64,000 nt of DNA from Argopecten irradians. Lineage: Eukaryota; Mollusca; Bivalvia; Pectinida; Pectinidae. How positions within the stretch are numbered: the stretch's first letter is position 1; every line of letters begins with the position of its first letter. The stretch is taken from assembly GCF_041381155.1 (NCBI RefSeq), contig NC_091146.1, positions 34,695,328 through 34,759,327 of the forward strand, read 5' to 3'. A model generated the notes under the pieces. It had not been told where the DNA came from and did no database searches. It worked only from the letters and a program-made list of their open reading frames with translations. Of this stretch, positions 9,885 through 23,300 are shown piece after piece. The position numbers and the translations under genes are program-made.

Positions 9885-12800
9885 GTCTTCAAAGAAATGC
9901 CTGCGGCTCGACAGTTTTTTTTCTTCTGAAACCGTCAGTTTTACTAAGAGATAGTCCAGGATGGATATAACGATATTCATATTATTCCCTGAAGTATTCA
10001 GTCTTTGCATATCCCAGAGTTTTTATTTTGTGTAAAAGTATTACGCTCGCAAACACGTGACGTCACAATCAATACCTACCAGCAAGGGCAGACAACTCTG
10101 TAATACTTAAAACACAGAATAGAGGATGTCATGCACTGTACCATCTTCCATTTTTTTAAAATTAGTATTGTATTAAAAAAGTGACCAATTAGGTCATTTA
10201 GGCGGTTAGGAAGATGACAGGTGCTTTACCTCCATTCATAAGGATCTGATATGGACAATATATCTCGCCGTCTGCTAAACGCGGTTGTCGTATGGTAGTT
10301 ATGAGGTAATGACTATAATGACGTCATATTCTACGGTGACGTCATGTATGTACAGCCATAGTCTGGTTTGGAATGCCTTCCCTCGTTCTGGCGACGAATT
10401 CTAATCGCGTCACACACAACATGTGTTTCATTGTGTGTTGATTTATGATGCGACCGTAATATGAAAAGTGTGAATTTTAAACAAGAAATGTTATTTTATG
10501 TCGTTTTCAACCCATTTAACTACTATATATACATAGCCTTGAGGGTACGGGGAATTTACCGTATGTATTATAAATGTTACGAGTTAGTATTATACGTACG
10601 TAGACCTATATTGACCTCAATGAACATTTGGAATTTATACAATGGTCTACGTTAAGAAACTTGTGTAAAAATTCAGAAATTAGACAAAGATTATCATTAA
10701 AGTATAGGTAAGAACCTTCAATAAAATTAAAGGCACTGATATAGGTTATGAATTTCAAGGCTAATAGACGACGTTGCTGTGTCATCAGAATAAAATTATG
10801 TCAAAATATCAGCATATTTCTTGAATTAACACATGGTGTTTTTGCGTGAATTCCTGAACTAAATATTACATGGGGTATCGACATCTTTTCATGAAATAAT
10901 CGCGGGTTATCGGTGTTGTATCAGGAACTAAAACACGGGTCAATGATTTTATTGCATAATATAGTAACCACGTCCTCGCGATATCTAGTTGTGTTTTTGT
11001 AACTACTCTTGAGCTTTACTGAAGATTCAATCTCCCTTTGTTCGATGTGATGATAAAATCATCTTACCCAAGTTCCCTGCTGTCCATGAAGTAAGACATT
11101 ACGGTTGTAGGGCAATGTCATGATTGTTCTTTTTAAATAGTGATTTGTCATCCTTACAAGTTTAACATGATAACGAGCTACAGCCATGACTGTGGGTTAC
11201 CTGTAGTTTGATCCACCTGACACAGATTTCTTACAGGTGTATCAACAATACAAATGTTTCGCTCACATTCATTATATGTGATAATGGTTTTATCAAATTT
11301 TGAAGACACTTAAAACTTCCAGTTTCGAGACTTGTTATTGTCGTGTCGTGTGAACGTACAGATCTATATTTCACAGATAAAACCACAGGTAGCTTCGGGA
11401 ATTGTCCCTTGGGGTGCGTATGTCCGTCGTAAATGGACTGTAATATATATTATTACTATTTTATACATATATAATGTATGTTCTTAAAAATGCTACACCG
11501 CCGACAAATTATAATTTCTATATATTAAAAACATGAGCAGATGAATTTGTATTTTTCTTCAGTAACAAAAGCATTTACTTTACACTATTACCATCGTTGA
11601 AAAGTTTGAGTTTCTTATTTTACTTCAATATAAAGTTCGTGTATTTAAAATAATTAATTGTATCCCGAAAAAAGCCCACTATGCCCTATGAGGAATTAAG
11701 GACTAATTGTATAGACAATGAGACAAAAGAAATTATATTTTTATACACATGATTAAACATCAATCATTGACCAAATGATAAATATTATCTATGCGCTGTA
11801 GACAGTGGAGCACATATAAACGTATACAAAATGCAAATTTCTGACAATAGGTCGATGATTTTCCTCTCCGTACTACATGTACGTTATTGGTACTTTAAAG
11901 GGATACCGAACAACATGCCGATGTTTTCGAAAAGATCGGTTGAATTGCTAACAAAATGGAGGCTGAAATTGAGATGTTCAAATCAGTTGAAAATAGAGGT
12001 TATGAGACATACCGCAGACAATGGACAGATTTTTATGATCCGTTGTCATGGTAACAAAATCGACGCCTATGAAAGTGGTCTTATAAAGCAGGTGGTCTTT
12101 ACACAGAGGTAGACGCTAAGACAGGTTTCACTTATTGTACAGTCTTAGCATCCGGTTGTCCCTCCAAATACCCCCATTTGTTAAATTGTCACTCTGGGTG
12201 TTATAGAACCACAAAACAACAAAAAGTGGGAAAAACGGAAGTCAACGCACTAAGGTACGAAGTTGATTTTTTGTTTATGTTTTTCTATGCTGGTATATCG
12301 GTGTTTTTATCGCCACTTGGTTGTAAATCAGTTCCTAATGTCCATACTCATGCACAAAATGACCGATAGATGACCATCTCTACTTGCGGTCTTAATTTTT
12401 TTTTTTGGGGGGGGGGGGGGGGGGTCGTGATTGCAGGTCGGTAAACTGCTAAGCGAGAAGGTAAAGGTAACTTCGTGAGTTTATCTCGGGACCTGAATAC
12501 ACAATTGAACTTCATTAGCTCGAACTTTTATAACTCGAGGCGACTTCGGCAGTTCTTATGATACAATGCGAAACTTCCTAGTGGTTGAACGCCACCTTGA
12601 CCACATATAACAATTAGTTGCTGTGGCCCGTAAGTGGGGGCCAAATAGTTGAACGTCACGTTGACCACTAAGTTACGGTGACGGTGACTCGGAGAAGGAG
12701 ACCTAGTGGTTGAATATCAGACCCCCCGTGCACCCTAACCACTTCGATCGCCACTATAGCCTAGATAGCCTCGTATAAATGTTAGACGTCTCAACCACTC

Positions 12801-15800
12801 GGTCCCTGGAGCTCCCTTAATGCAAAATAAATGAGATGCAGTTCGCAAACCCAAAAATAATTTATGCATGCTTTCTTTTAAACAAAAAGATTTTATTGGT
12901 CTAGACACAATAATGCACGAGCTTGCAATTAGTGTAATGTCTCGATCACGTTTTAATTAACTAGAATGATTAACCGATCGCCAGGCAGTGTGTAGCCACG
13001 CCTCTTGCTCGCTCACGCACATGTACCTATTCAATGTCGGAGCAAACATTGTGTATCGTAGCATACACAATACAAAATGCATAGTCACATGCTGTTTGAT
13101 TGACAGTTAGCGATTCGTCAATTACATAATATACGTTCAAAATAGCATAAGTGTAATTTTTCTTTGATTTAAACAGTCGGACACCCATGAACCAATGTTT
13201 TGTCGTTTAGGGACAGGATAGGCTGACAGTTCGATTCTCATGTAGGCAGTGCTATCTAGGTACTGACCGTGGTTCGGTGGTTTTTCTCCGAGTACTCCGT
13301 CTTTTCTCCACCGTCTAAATCTGGCACGTCCCTAAATGACCCTGGCTGGACGTTAAGCTTTTTCATCGTCCGTATCGTGCATGATCGAATCTCAATCGGC
13401 TATAGTTGAAATTATCTGATTAAAATCAGATATTCGATTACGCCATTATTTTATTTTTCTCTCCCCCTCCCTCTCTATCAAAAAACTCAAACAAAGTAAT
13501 TATACTGATGAATGAAAGAATGGCAGAGTGAAAGATGTGCATGGAAGATAACTACATTAATATTTCATGATTATGTAATTAATGTAAAATTGATATATTG
13601 TTTGACAAAAAAAAATATAAAAAAAAAATTCAGTAGTTCACTGAATTGAAACTGAAATTTCACTTTTAAATGTATAACCATTTCAAATGTACAGTTGATA
13701 TACTGTTTGACAAAAAAAAATATAAAAAAAAATTTCAGTAGTTCACTGAATTGAAATTGAAATTTCACTTTTAAATGTATAACCTGTATTTTACAGTTTT
13801 AAATTTTTTATAAATTGTACAAATGTATATAGGACGTTAATATGAAAAAATATCAAATTTATGTCTAAATTTAAAATTCAAATTGATGCTTTCATCTGCA
13901 AATGGAACTGAACATCTGATAGTAATGATCTTCGGGTTCGCATTGTTAATTAGTGTCATTACTTTATAAAAGTGTAGTTATTGCCCCTTTCAGATTTTAT
14001 GTGTTTATGTAGTTTCAAGTGCTCCGTTTTGCAAACAAAATTAAACATCAGAGGGTTTAAACAGTTAGGTCGAGCGTTTTATGGGTCGTGAAAGAAAATG
14101 AAACTAAATTCTGGAGGAACTGAAGCACGTAATTGTGAATCACAATATCTTCATACAGGACGTATATATATATATACTATTACAAATGTAACTGTATGTG
14201 TCTAGTGATAGCGAGATGGGTCCAATGTCATATCATTTCAGATTCTAAATGGCCCACTACATTTTCGAAAGGAAAAAACACCTAAAAGTATGTCAACTCA
14301 TTCACCCCTGAAAATTCATAATGGACTAGTCTAGTCTTAGGTACGGAAGAGCCTAAATGTATCTTCAAGGGTGAATGATTTATATCGGTGACCAAAGATG
14401 AAGTTACAACAAATTCAAAGCCCCATGTGTAAATCTTTGTTAACAATGAAGATTCATTCCGCTGATTTGTCGTGTGGTGTGGAGTGCTATTCTACTATAT
14501 ACTGTGCGGTACTAATTAGGACGACGTCGGGAAACATAAGGCGACCCGCGTTATGAAAATTAACATTTCATTTATCTATTTTGGAAGTGATAATGAATGT
14601 GTTATTAACAATTAACTAATAATTATTGAAACAAAAAGTTTTAAACTCGTTTTTCAGCTACATTTTAAAAATATTTAATTTTGAACATATATCAACTTTG
14701 ACCAAACAATATACCCAGGAAAACGAAGAAAGAGATAGAAGAATACGTGTAATTAATACTAATGACAAGAATACCAACAGACCGATAAGTCCCAAGCGTC
14801 GTTTGTGAGATTAACGGATCAGGATGGAGCATGCATGCGTGCATAGCCATCTGTGCGTGAACTGTATGTACATGTCACAATAATTCTACACCGGGTATCC
14901 GCTATAAGTCGTCACTCAAATTAAGTTATAATGTATAGTTTTGATGCGCTAGTTGAATGCACCAGAAATCACGGCTTATTTCTCACGTTTGTTAATATTT
15001 GAGGAGGTGTTGTTTTTTTGTAACACGTTCATCAAATGACCTAATCGAAACATCTCGGAGAAATTTCCGGCAATCTTCGGAAATGTGACATGTTTCCGAA
15101 GATTTCCGGAAATTTCTCCGAGATTTTATGATAGCACTTCCATGAATGCCCACTGTGTTTCCGGAATGTGTGTTTTCATGGCGCCAAGATAAAATAAGAT
15201 AACGCCATTTTTTAATATTTCTGGTATTATATGTCAAAAATGAAGGTTAATTTTCGTGTTCTTCCGCGTCGAGTGTAGTGATACTGTATTACTGTATAGG
15301 ACGACGCCGGTTAACATATCACTACGCCACGTACAGCGAAATGAACCTTCTTTGTTCCACAGACTTACATAGGAAACATTGCATTTGTTTGGTGTTCTTC
15401 ATCTTCACCGGTATAGATGTCCTGGCTTTACATGTGTAATTGTCATTTATCCCATAACTATGCATGTTTCACAATGGAAAAAAACATGTGATAAATTCCA
15501 TAGCAGTTGGTTTATCATTCATGTTTACACACTCCATTGTGTAAACACCTCCGGCGCCTCTGATTGGTCAATTCCAAGATCTATTGATTCCGATTGGCTC
15601 TCAACTTCGGGCTACTTTTCATAGCGCATTTTCTTTTAAATAGCATTGGATTTACTGTTTAACAGGTAGTTGCTTATTCAAAGTATCAAACAATAGAATA
15701 TTGGTTCTCTATTTAGGCACTATATTTTATGGCGGAAAGATATCACTACACAATATATGGTGGTAAGTTTCCCTCAGAATGAAGACGAGAAAATGGTCAC

Positions 15801-17320
15801 CATGGTATAAAGTTATGGGATAAATAAGTTCCCCAACGTATGACTGTTGTTTATCATGTTTATTTAAACTCTCGTTAGTTAATTTTCAAATTTTTAAAAG
15901 ACACTCGCTAAAGCTCGTGTCTTTTCAAAATTTGAAAATTAACTAACTCGAGTTTGATAAACATGATAAACAACAGTCACTTGTTGGGGAACCTCTATTT
16001 ATAAACTACATTTCGACTAATTAAGACGCTGGGTAAATCGTCTCCCTACAGTTAAAGTGAATAATTTGTCGGACAAAGAAAGCCGGTCTAAATGCGTTCA
16101 TTGGCCTTTCAATATTCCTTATATATCAAAACGACGGCCTAGTTCTGCTTACATGTATATTGCACTCCTCTTTTTATTCTCAGAATAGTATCTATAAATT
16201 ATGATGTATGCTACCCCTACCCCGTAATTTTCAGCTACAAATGACCATGTTTAGACATTTTACCAGCTAAAAGCATTTATAGAAAAGGTCAAAAATTTGC
16301 ATAGGTCAAATTGCTAGACTAGTGATACCAATAAATTTATTTGAAAATCTCAAAACTTATTTGATCAAGGTTGAAACGAGACCTCAATGTGTAGCATCAT
16401 TAAATTTTAGGCCACGTACTTATCACAGCTATTAACTCCCATTCTCTCAACCGTAAATTATACTGAATTCGACAATAAAACGTTTTGACCCCAAATTCAC
16501 CTATAAATAAGTACTAGACTGATAGCTGTTTACCGCACATGATACCCGGTATCACCCCGCAGTCGTTACCTGATGGCACGCTCTCTTTAGTAATTCCTGA
16601 TGAAATTCACACAAATTGGACAAAATCGTTGATATTTTACTCATGCTTCGTTACCTGATGGCACGCTCTCTTTAGTAATTCCTGATGAAATTCACACAAA
16701 TTGGACAAAATCGTTGATATTTTACTCATGCTTCTAGACACTGTTCGCTAAATCTGTCTTCGATATCCCAGTGGTCATTGTAATGACGCACCCGTTGACA
16801 TGAAAAAATAATAAAATGAAAATTTTGATTGAAAATTTTGAAATTGCAAACAAATAACGGACAATTAGTGTCAATACATACATATTTTTACAATAGAAAT
16901 AATAGCGAGATGAAGTCAATTTTATCAAGGGAAATCTGTGCATTCTGTTTAGGGCCCACAACCTTTCCGAAACGGTTTTTAATTTTTTAAATGAGAATTA
17001 AGACGAGATCGATAATGTTGTAGAGTCGCAAGAGTTTTAAAAGAACCTTTACGTTTTGCTCCCGTAAGGTAGCGGGCCTTTAAAGAAAGAAAGAAAAGAA
17101 AGAAAGAATGAGAAATAAACAAAAACAAAATAAGAAGCACCATCACCATTATAACATTATCTGGGCATTCTATAAGAAAGAAAGGAAAGAAAAGAAAGAA
17201 AGAAATAAAGAAAGAAAGAAAGAAAAAGAAAGAAAGAAAAAAGAAGGAAAGAAAGAAAAATAAACAGAGAAACAAAATAAGAAGCACCATTACCATTATA
17301 ACATTATCTGGACATTATAT

Positions 17321-17352
<32 letters not shown>

Positions 17353-20300
17353 AAAAAGGGAAAAAAAGAAAGAAAGAAAGAAAAGAAAGAAAGAAAGAAA
17401 AAAAAGAAAGAAGGAAAGAAAAAAAAAATAAAAAATAAACAGAGAAACAAACGAAAAATAAACATAAAACAAGTAAGACATGAATGGAATATTTGCTCGA
17501 CGTCGACGTTTGTAAATTTATCTTTATGATGAATGCTTATCTCCCATTCTAACGCCTGTTTTGACTTCTATATTGTTGATTTACAAGTTAACTAGAGAGC
17601 TGTGTTTATTTTGACCCAGATAAATATGTCGGTCGTTTTTATAAGACATAACTGGCACGTGAAGTTATATATTAATTCACAAATGAGGACAACACAAATA
17701 ACTTAAGGCCAAACTATCTTAATGTCACTCCTTAGATATACTGTATTTGACCCAATAAGCGCCCCATCCCTTAAGATCCCATGCATCCTCTTTATTAAGA
17801 CCTCTTTCATAAACACGTAAACCAAATAGGTTTCTTTTTCGGATGTATTTGGCAAAATGAATTACGACCTTTTTATGGCTTAATTAATGCAGTAAGTTTA
17901 TGAAAGGCTAGTCCAACTTTGGTTCTGTTTAACGCTTCTTATTTTCTCAAATTTTATGCGCGTATTGTCTCGAATACTGTATATATATATAAAATGTATG
18001 CATAGATTGACATGTTTTGATTGCGTTAAAGGTGGTATGAATGCAATTTGATACAAATATATTCAATATAAATCGTTAGCGCTAAATATATAATATGTAT
18101 GTATCTAATTGTGTTCATACCACCTTTAATAAAGGTAAGTTTCGCCCAATGAAATATAAAGTTTACGAAATTGAAATATATCCTGTTCATAGATACATGT
18201 ATAATCTTCAGATCATTTTCGATGCACACAGCGAACAACATGGGTGGTCAGTTGCCTAGCTTGACCAGGAAAATTATTGTTAAATAACGCTTTCGTTCAG
18301 CCATTTTGTTTACTTTTAGTGCGCAATAATGCGCATGCGCGAAACTTCGACACAACAATCCATCGCAGCTATTTGCATACAATCCTGTCAGCTTGACGAT
18401 CGTAATAAATCAAGGGTTTCTTTCAATCTTATATTCAAGACACATTTGTTCAATCTCATAAGCATTAAGAAATTAACTTTTTTAATATGATTGTTTCACA
18501 TTTTCTTCCGTTTATCGGATTTTACAAAATAAATCTTTATTTGGTTGGGCGAAACCTACATTGTAGCTTTAACACAATCAAACACTCTTCAATTTACATT
18601 TATGGTTCGTATTTGATGTATGACTGAAGGTCGGTGATTTTCTCCGGGAACTGTAAGTGAATACATTTGTTTAAACTACATTTAACACACCTATTGAATG
18701 CTCCATGATGACTTTAAATCTATGTTCTTGTACAATCGATGACCTACATGTAGTAAAGTCGGTTACCTTGTAAAATCGGTGACTTAACAAAATTGGTTGA
18801 TGTGTGGCCGGCCCCTTGCTATTATGTAGCTAATGATCAACCATTGCTAGTTATTGTTAATGTATATTGCGTACTTGAAATATAATCATATTCTTCTGCT
18901 TGAATGAATTTGGTTAATATGTCGTAAGGTGATTTTCCTATTTTTATTAGATCTAGTAATTACCTCCCTTAGATTCGCCCCGAGCGATCACTTTCCTGTT
19001 TTGGCTGATGTTACTATTTATAGAATATAGATATGAAATGACAAGGCAGCATTAGTACAAAAGGCGACATACATTGTACATATTAAAGTCCAGATATCAG
19101 ACAAAGACTAGAGAGATCGAGTCATTTCTGACCATTACATTGCTAAAACATGCTAGTGTAAATTTAGCAGTTTGAAATTTTGGTCCTGGTCTTGCTGCGA
19201 ATTTTGCTGAATATCTTTTCCCTATGCATAATGAGAAGACATTCAGTACCATTTGCAGTAAGAATAGGACCCAAATTCGGGTTGCAAATATTATGGTGGC
19301 ATATTTCTGCCATCGTGTTATATTAGGTCGAGTTATGTAACGTAACTTTGCCGAGATAGTTATGTCGACCTGTCGAGTTATATCATGACTTGTTGTGATA
19401 TTTATGTCGGCAAGCCGACTTACATCACGGAAAGTCGACTTATATCCTGGAAAATTGACTTACCTTATTACGACGAGATCCAGTATAGTCAGTCGCGATA
19501 GTGTAACTCGACTTTCCAATATGATTATGTGGATTTGTCGTGTTAAAACTCATCTTACCGACATAAATATCTCAACAAGTCATGTTATAACTCGACTGGT
19601 CAACATAACTTTATCAAAAAGTCATGTTATAGCTCGACTTGCCGACATAACTATCTGGTCAAAGTTGAGTTACCCTAAGTCGACCTAAACTAACTCGATG
19701 GCAGAAATATGCCACCATAATATGGTCAAATTCACTCAGCAATGTTACTTTGACAGGATATTTTACTTTGGGAAAAAAATCTGTTTAAAGCTTAAGATGG
19801 AGGTGACACCCGCGAATTGTACCCGATGTATATAGACGATATTCTGAAGTAATGACAATATCAGGTGTTATATTAAAAATACGATAAAATGATGGTTTTG
19901 AACCTCTGTTGTAGTGTATACTTAACTACCTCCGCACAGGAGAGCTCCACCTCCCCTCAAACATTTGCGGACCGGCTGCCAAAGCGGAGCTGGCTTTCTG
20001 GCAGTTACCCGATGATGTGATTGAACGCTGTTGTTGGACGGACTACAACTCATGGAACGCCACACTAAACGCCCTGAATCAACTCGAAAACGACCGCAAG
20101 GGGTCGCTCCTGGACTCTACAGAGTCGGAAGAACAGGGCAGAACCACGTGGACAAAATGGCGGCCACGACTATGGGCGATTTTGAATGACCCCGCATCAT
20201 CACGGATAGCGAAGGTAAAAATGACATACATGTATGTGCACTTGAAACCAACTTATTTTTGCGCGCGTGCGCGGAAAAAAACCGGCGTGTTTTGCAAACA

Positions 20301-23300
20301 TGTTGAATTTAATGAAATAAGTCGTGGCGAAAACAATTCTAAATCAAAATACTTTGACTAAGTCGCGAAATTTATTCGCTCACAAAACAAATAAATTAAT
20401 AAAGAAATAAAATCACCGCATAAATAATCTATATACAGTATATACTCGTTTTGCATCATTTGAACTTGTAATATTACACATTATTGGAACATACTTGAAC
20501 ATTATAATGTGTGGGTTTTATTTGTTTAACGTCCTATTAACAGCCAATGTCATTTAAGGACGTGCCAGGTTTGTTCGAGGAAAGCCCGATTACCCGGAGA
20601 AAAACCACCGATCAGAGGTCAGTACCTGGCAACTGCCCCACATGGGATTCGAACTCAGAGGTGGAGGGCCTGTGGTAATTTGTCGGGACATCTTAACCAC
20701 TCGGCCACCGCGGCAAAAAAATACATTAAAAACATTATAATTAAGAATTAGTCATAAAAGTAAGATTATTGACAACAATATTAAAACCTCAATATTAAAA
20801 GGTCATTATAAATATGACAGTATGTTTAGTCAAATTATATATATTATGTATGTACAAGAACACACATAACACGAACATACCGTAGTCTCCCAAAACAAAC
20901 ACTACGTACTTGATAAACACTACACACTGCATATAAGGAGACCGTCCTTACATGACCCTGGCTGTTAATAGGATGTTAATTAGTCAAACAAACAAAATTA
21001 TTCTATCATTACAAGTCTTTAATTTGAAAAGTAGTCTATCCTTGAGATGCGCTTAAGGTACATTTTGTGCATGTATACAACACATGTGTATGTGCCGTAA
21101 CCTCCTACTCATGAATCAACAAACACTTTTAATATGTTACTCGTCACCAAACCCAACATTTTGAGAAATTAAATAGTTTCTATACATAGGTTTTATATTT
21201 TTATGTTTGAATAAAAGCTGAAAATGATATTTGGAGTAACTGTCAAAAATAATTACACTGTGTATATTTACATCTACAGTGCATTGGAATGACTATGAAG
21301 CTACGTTGTCATCTACAAGTCAACTTCACATAATACATTGTCATTGGAAAGTGATCCCTGCAGGTTCATCAAAACATACATCTGTCGTAAAAACAACAAT
21401 TAACAGTGCATAACTTATGCGTTGTAACTGGGGTTTATTAGGCATAATACTTGTTTGTCTGTCCATGTTCAGGATTTTCACAGCTTAATTCATCAAACAT
21501 TATGATGTTCAATAGATTACCGAAGAAAAAAAAATATCATGTCAAAAATTTTGCGCACTAGTTGTCGTGTATGTTACTTAAATAAGTAGTTTATTTACAA
21601 AATATAATCAAACACAAAATGACCTTTACCGTAGCGCGACGACAGGTAATTTTACTAAATCTACTATTCTCAATGGGACAAAGTAATGAGATATTTATTC
21701 AAAGTTATATGTGCTATAGCTGGGCGAAAATTTAAACATGTTATCTTGTCTTCAGTAATCTATTGAAAACCACCAGGTTTGATGAACTAAGCTGTGAAAA
21801 TCATTCAAATGGACAGACATACATGTATGATGCCTTATAAACAGCAGTGACAACACATAATTTTTCACGGTGAAATTCCTATTTTTATGCCATATATATG
21901 TTTAATTGAAAAATGCCTGCAGAAATCACTTAACAATTACTAATAACAGTGTAAAATGTGAAATGAAATTTTAGATCACAACTTAGCTTCATGGTCGGAC
22001 CGTATGTATTCATTCTACTGCGTAGATAACAATATAATGATTTTTAGCAGTACTGCCAAAAATCATTTTCAGCTCTTACCTGTACTTGTAAAATTAAAAC
22101 CTATGCATTTTAATTCTCAAAAGGTTGGTAATTTTTGATGATGCATAAAATATTGAAAGCTCTTCTTGATTCGTGAATATGAAAATTCGGCACATATTAC
22201 TGTCAAGCAATCTGGCTAAAATCCAGATTATAATTGTAAGTCCGTTTTATATATAAAATGAGGGCATGTCTGCAATCATCGAGTTTCCACAACTGCTGTA
22301 CCAATACTGGTAAGAAATCATTATAAATATTCTTGGTATAGAGATCGACAAACTAAATAATTTTACATAGACCACAGTGTTAAATTTTGTTGAAGTTTTT
22401 TGACGTATCAATAAAACTGCTGAATATTAGTTAGCTATTGTGTTATACAATTGAAGTCTAGGTTCTCATATAACACTAGATAGAAAAAGAGTTTGGGTCC
22501 TTCTGCTCAAACTCCAGCCAGGGTAGCCATATTGAAATCAGATTTGCACTAAATAATATTCAAAATAAATTTTCTAATGTTATTATTATTATGTTAAGAA
22601 ACTCTTAATGTTTGTTTCGAAATCGAAAATGTAGCGGGCATTTAATTGTGTGAAAACTCTTACATTTTATTATCATCGAAGAAAAAATTGGTAGGTTCAG
22701 AAATTGGCAAGGGTATAAAAGACTGCTCGTTTGCATAACCCACATAAAACTGATGGAGAAAATGTATTTGCACATAATACGATAAGCTCATTTATATTAA
22801 GTTACTCCATAGAAATATCCTTAAAATAAACTGAACTGCGGTCTAAAGCTGCAACTAAAAAGATCAATGGAAATACGTGATATGAATGATAAATAATTGC
22901 ACTGCAAGACACAAATATATTTTATATTCCTATCATGTAGCTTCACTGTAATCTCATTTCCGGTTTACCTGTTTAAACCCAAAAAATGAAATCTGTAACG
23001 GATTTCAATAACATAACGGTTTTGCTGTCATGTTAAGCAAATTTCATGGATCAAAAATTTTATTATGTATATTTATTATAAAAGTATAGATTTTTAATTA
23101 AACAAATTAACAAATGAATAAATGGATAGATAATGGGAAAATTAATATAAACTAAAATAATGTTTTTGTTGGTTAGTTAAATGTTTCTATATAGTTATAT
23201 GTGTCATAACTCACAAATAAAAAAGAGAAAAGTTTTTTTTATTTGTTATTCACTACCAAAAATTACCATTCCCAACATTTTGAGAATTGGAAAACTTACA

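Noticed and set aside
11831-12112. 93-codon plus-strand frame in the first coding intron
   Set aside because: No recognisable domain, it starts at the edge of a MITE, and no splice context was found.
17085-17481. Phe/Leu/Ser-rich minus-strand frames, also at 57613-58152
   Set aside because: They translate GAAA microsatellites and hydrophobicity is a compositional effect, not membrane spans.
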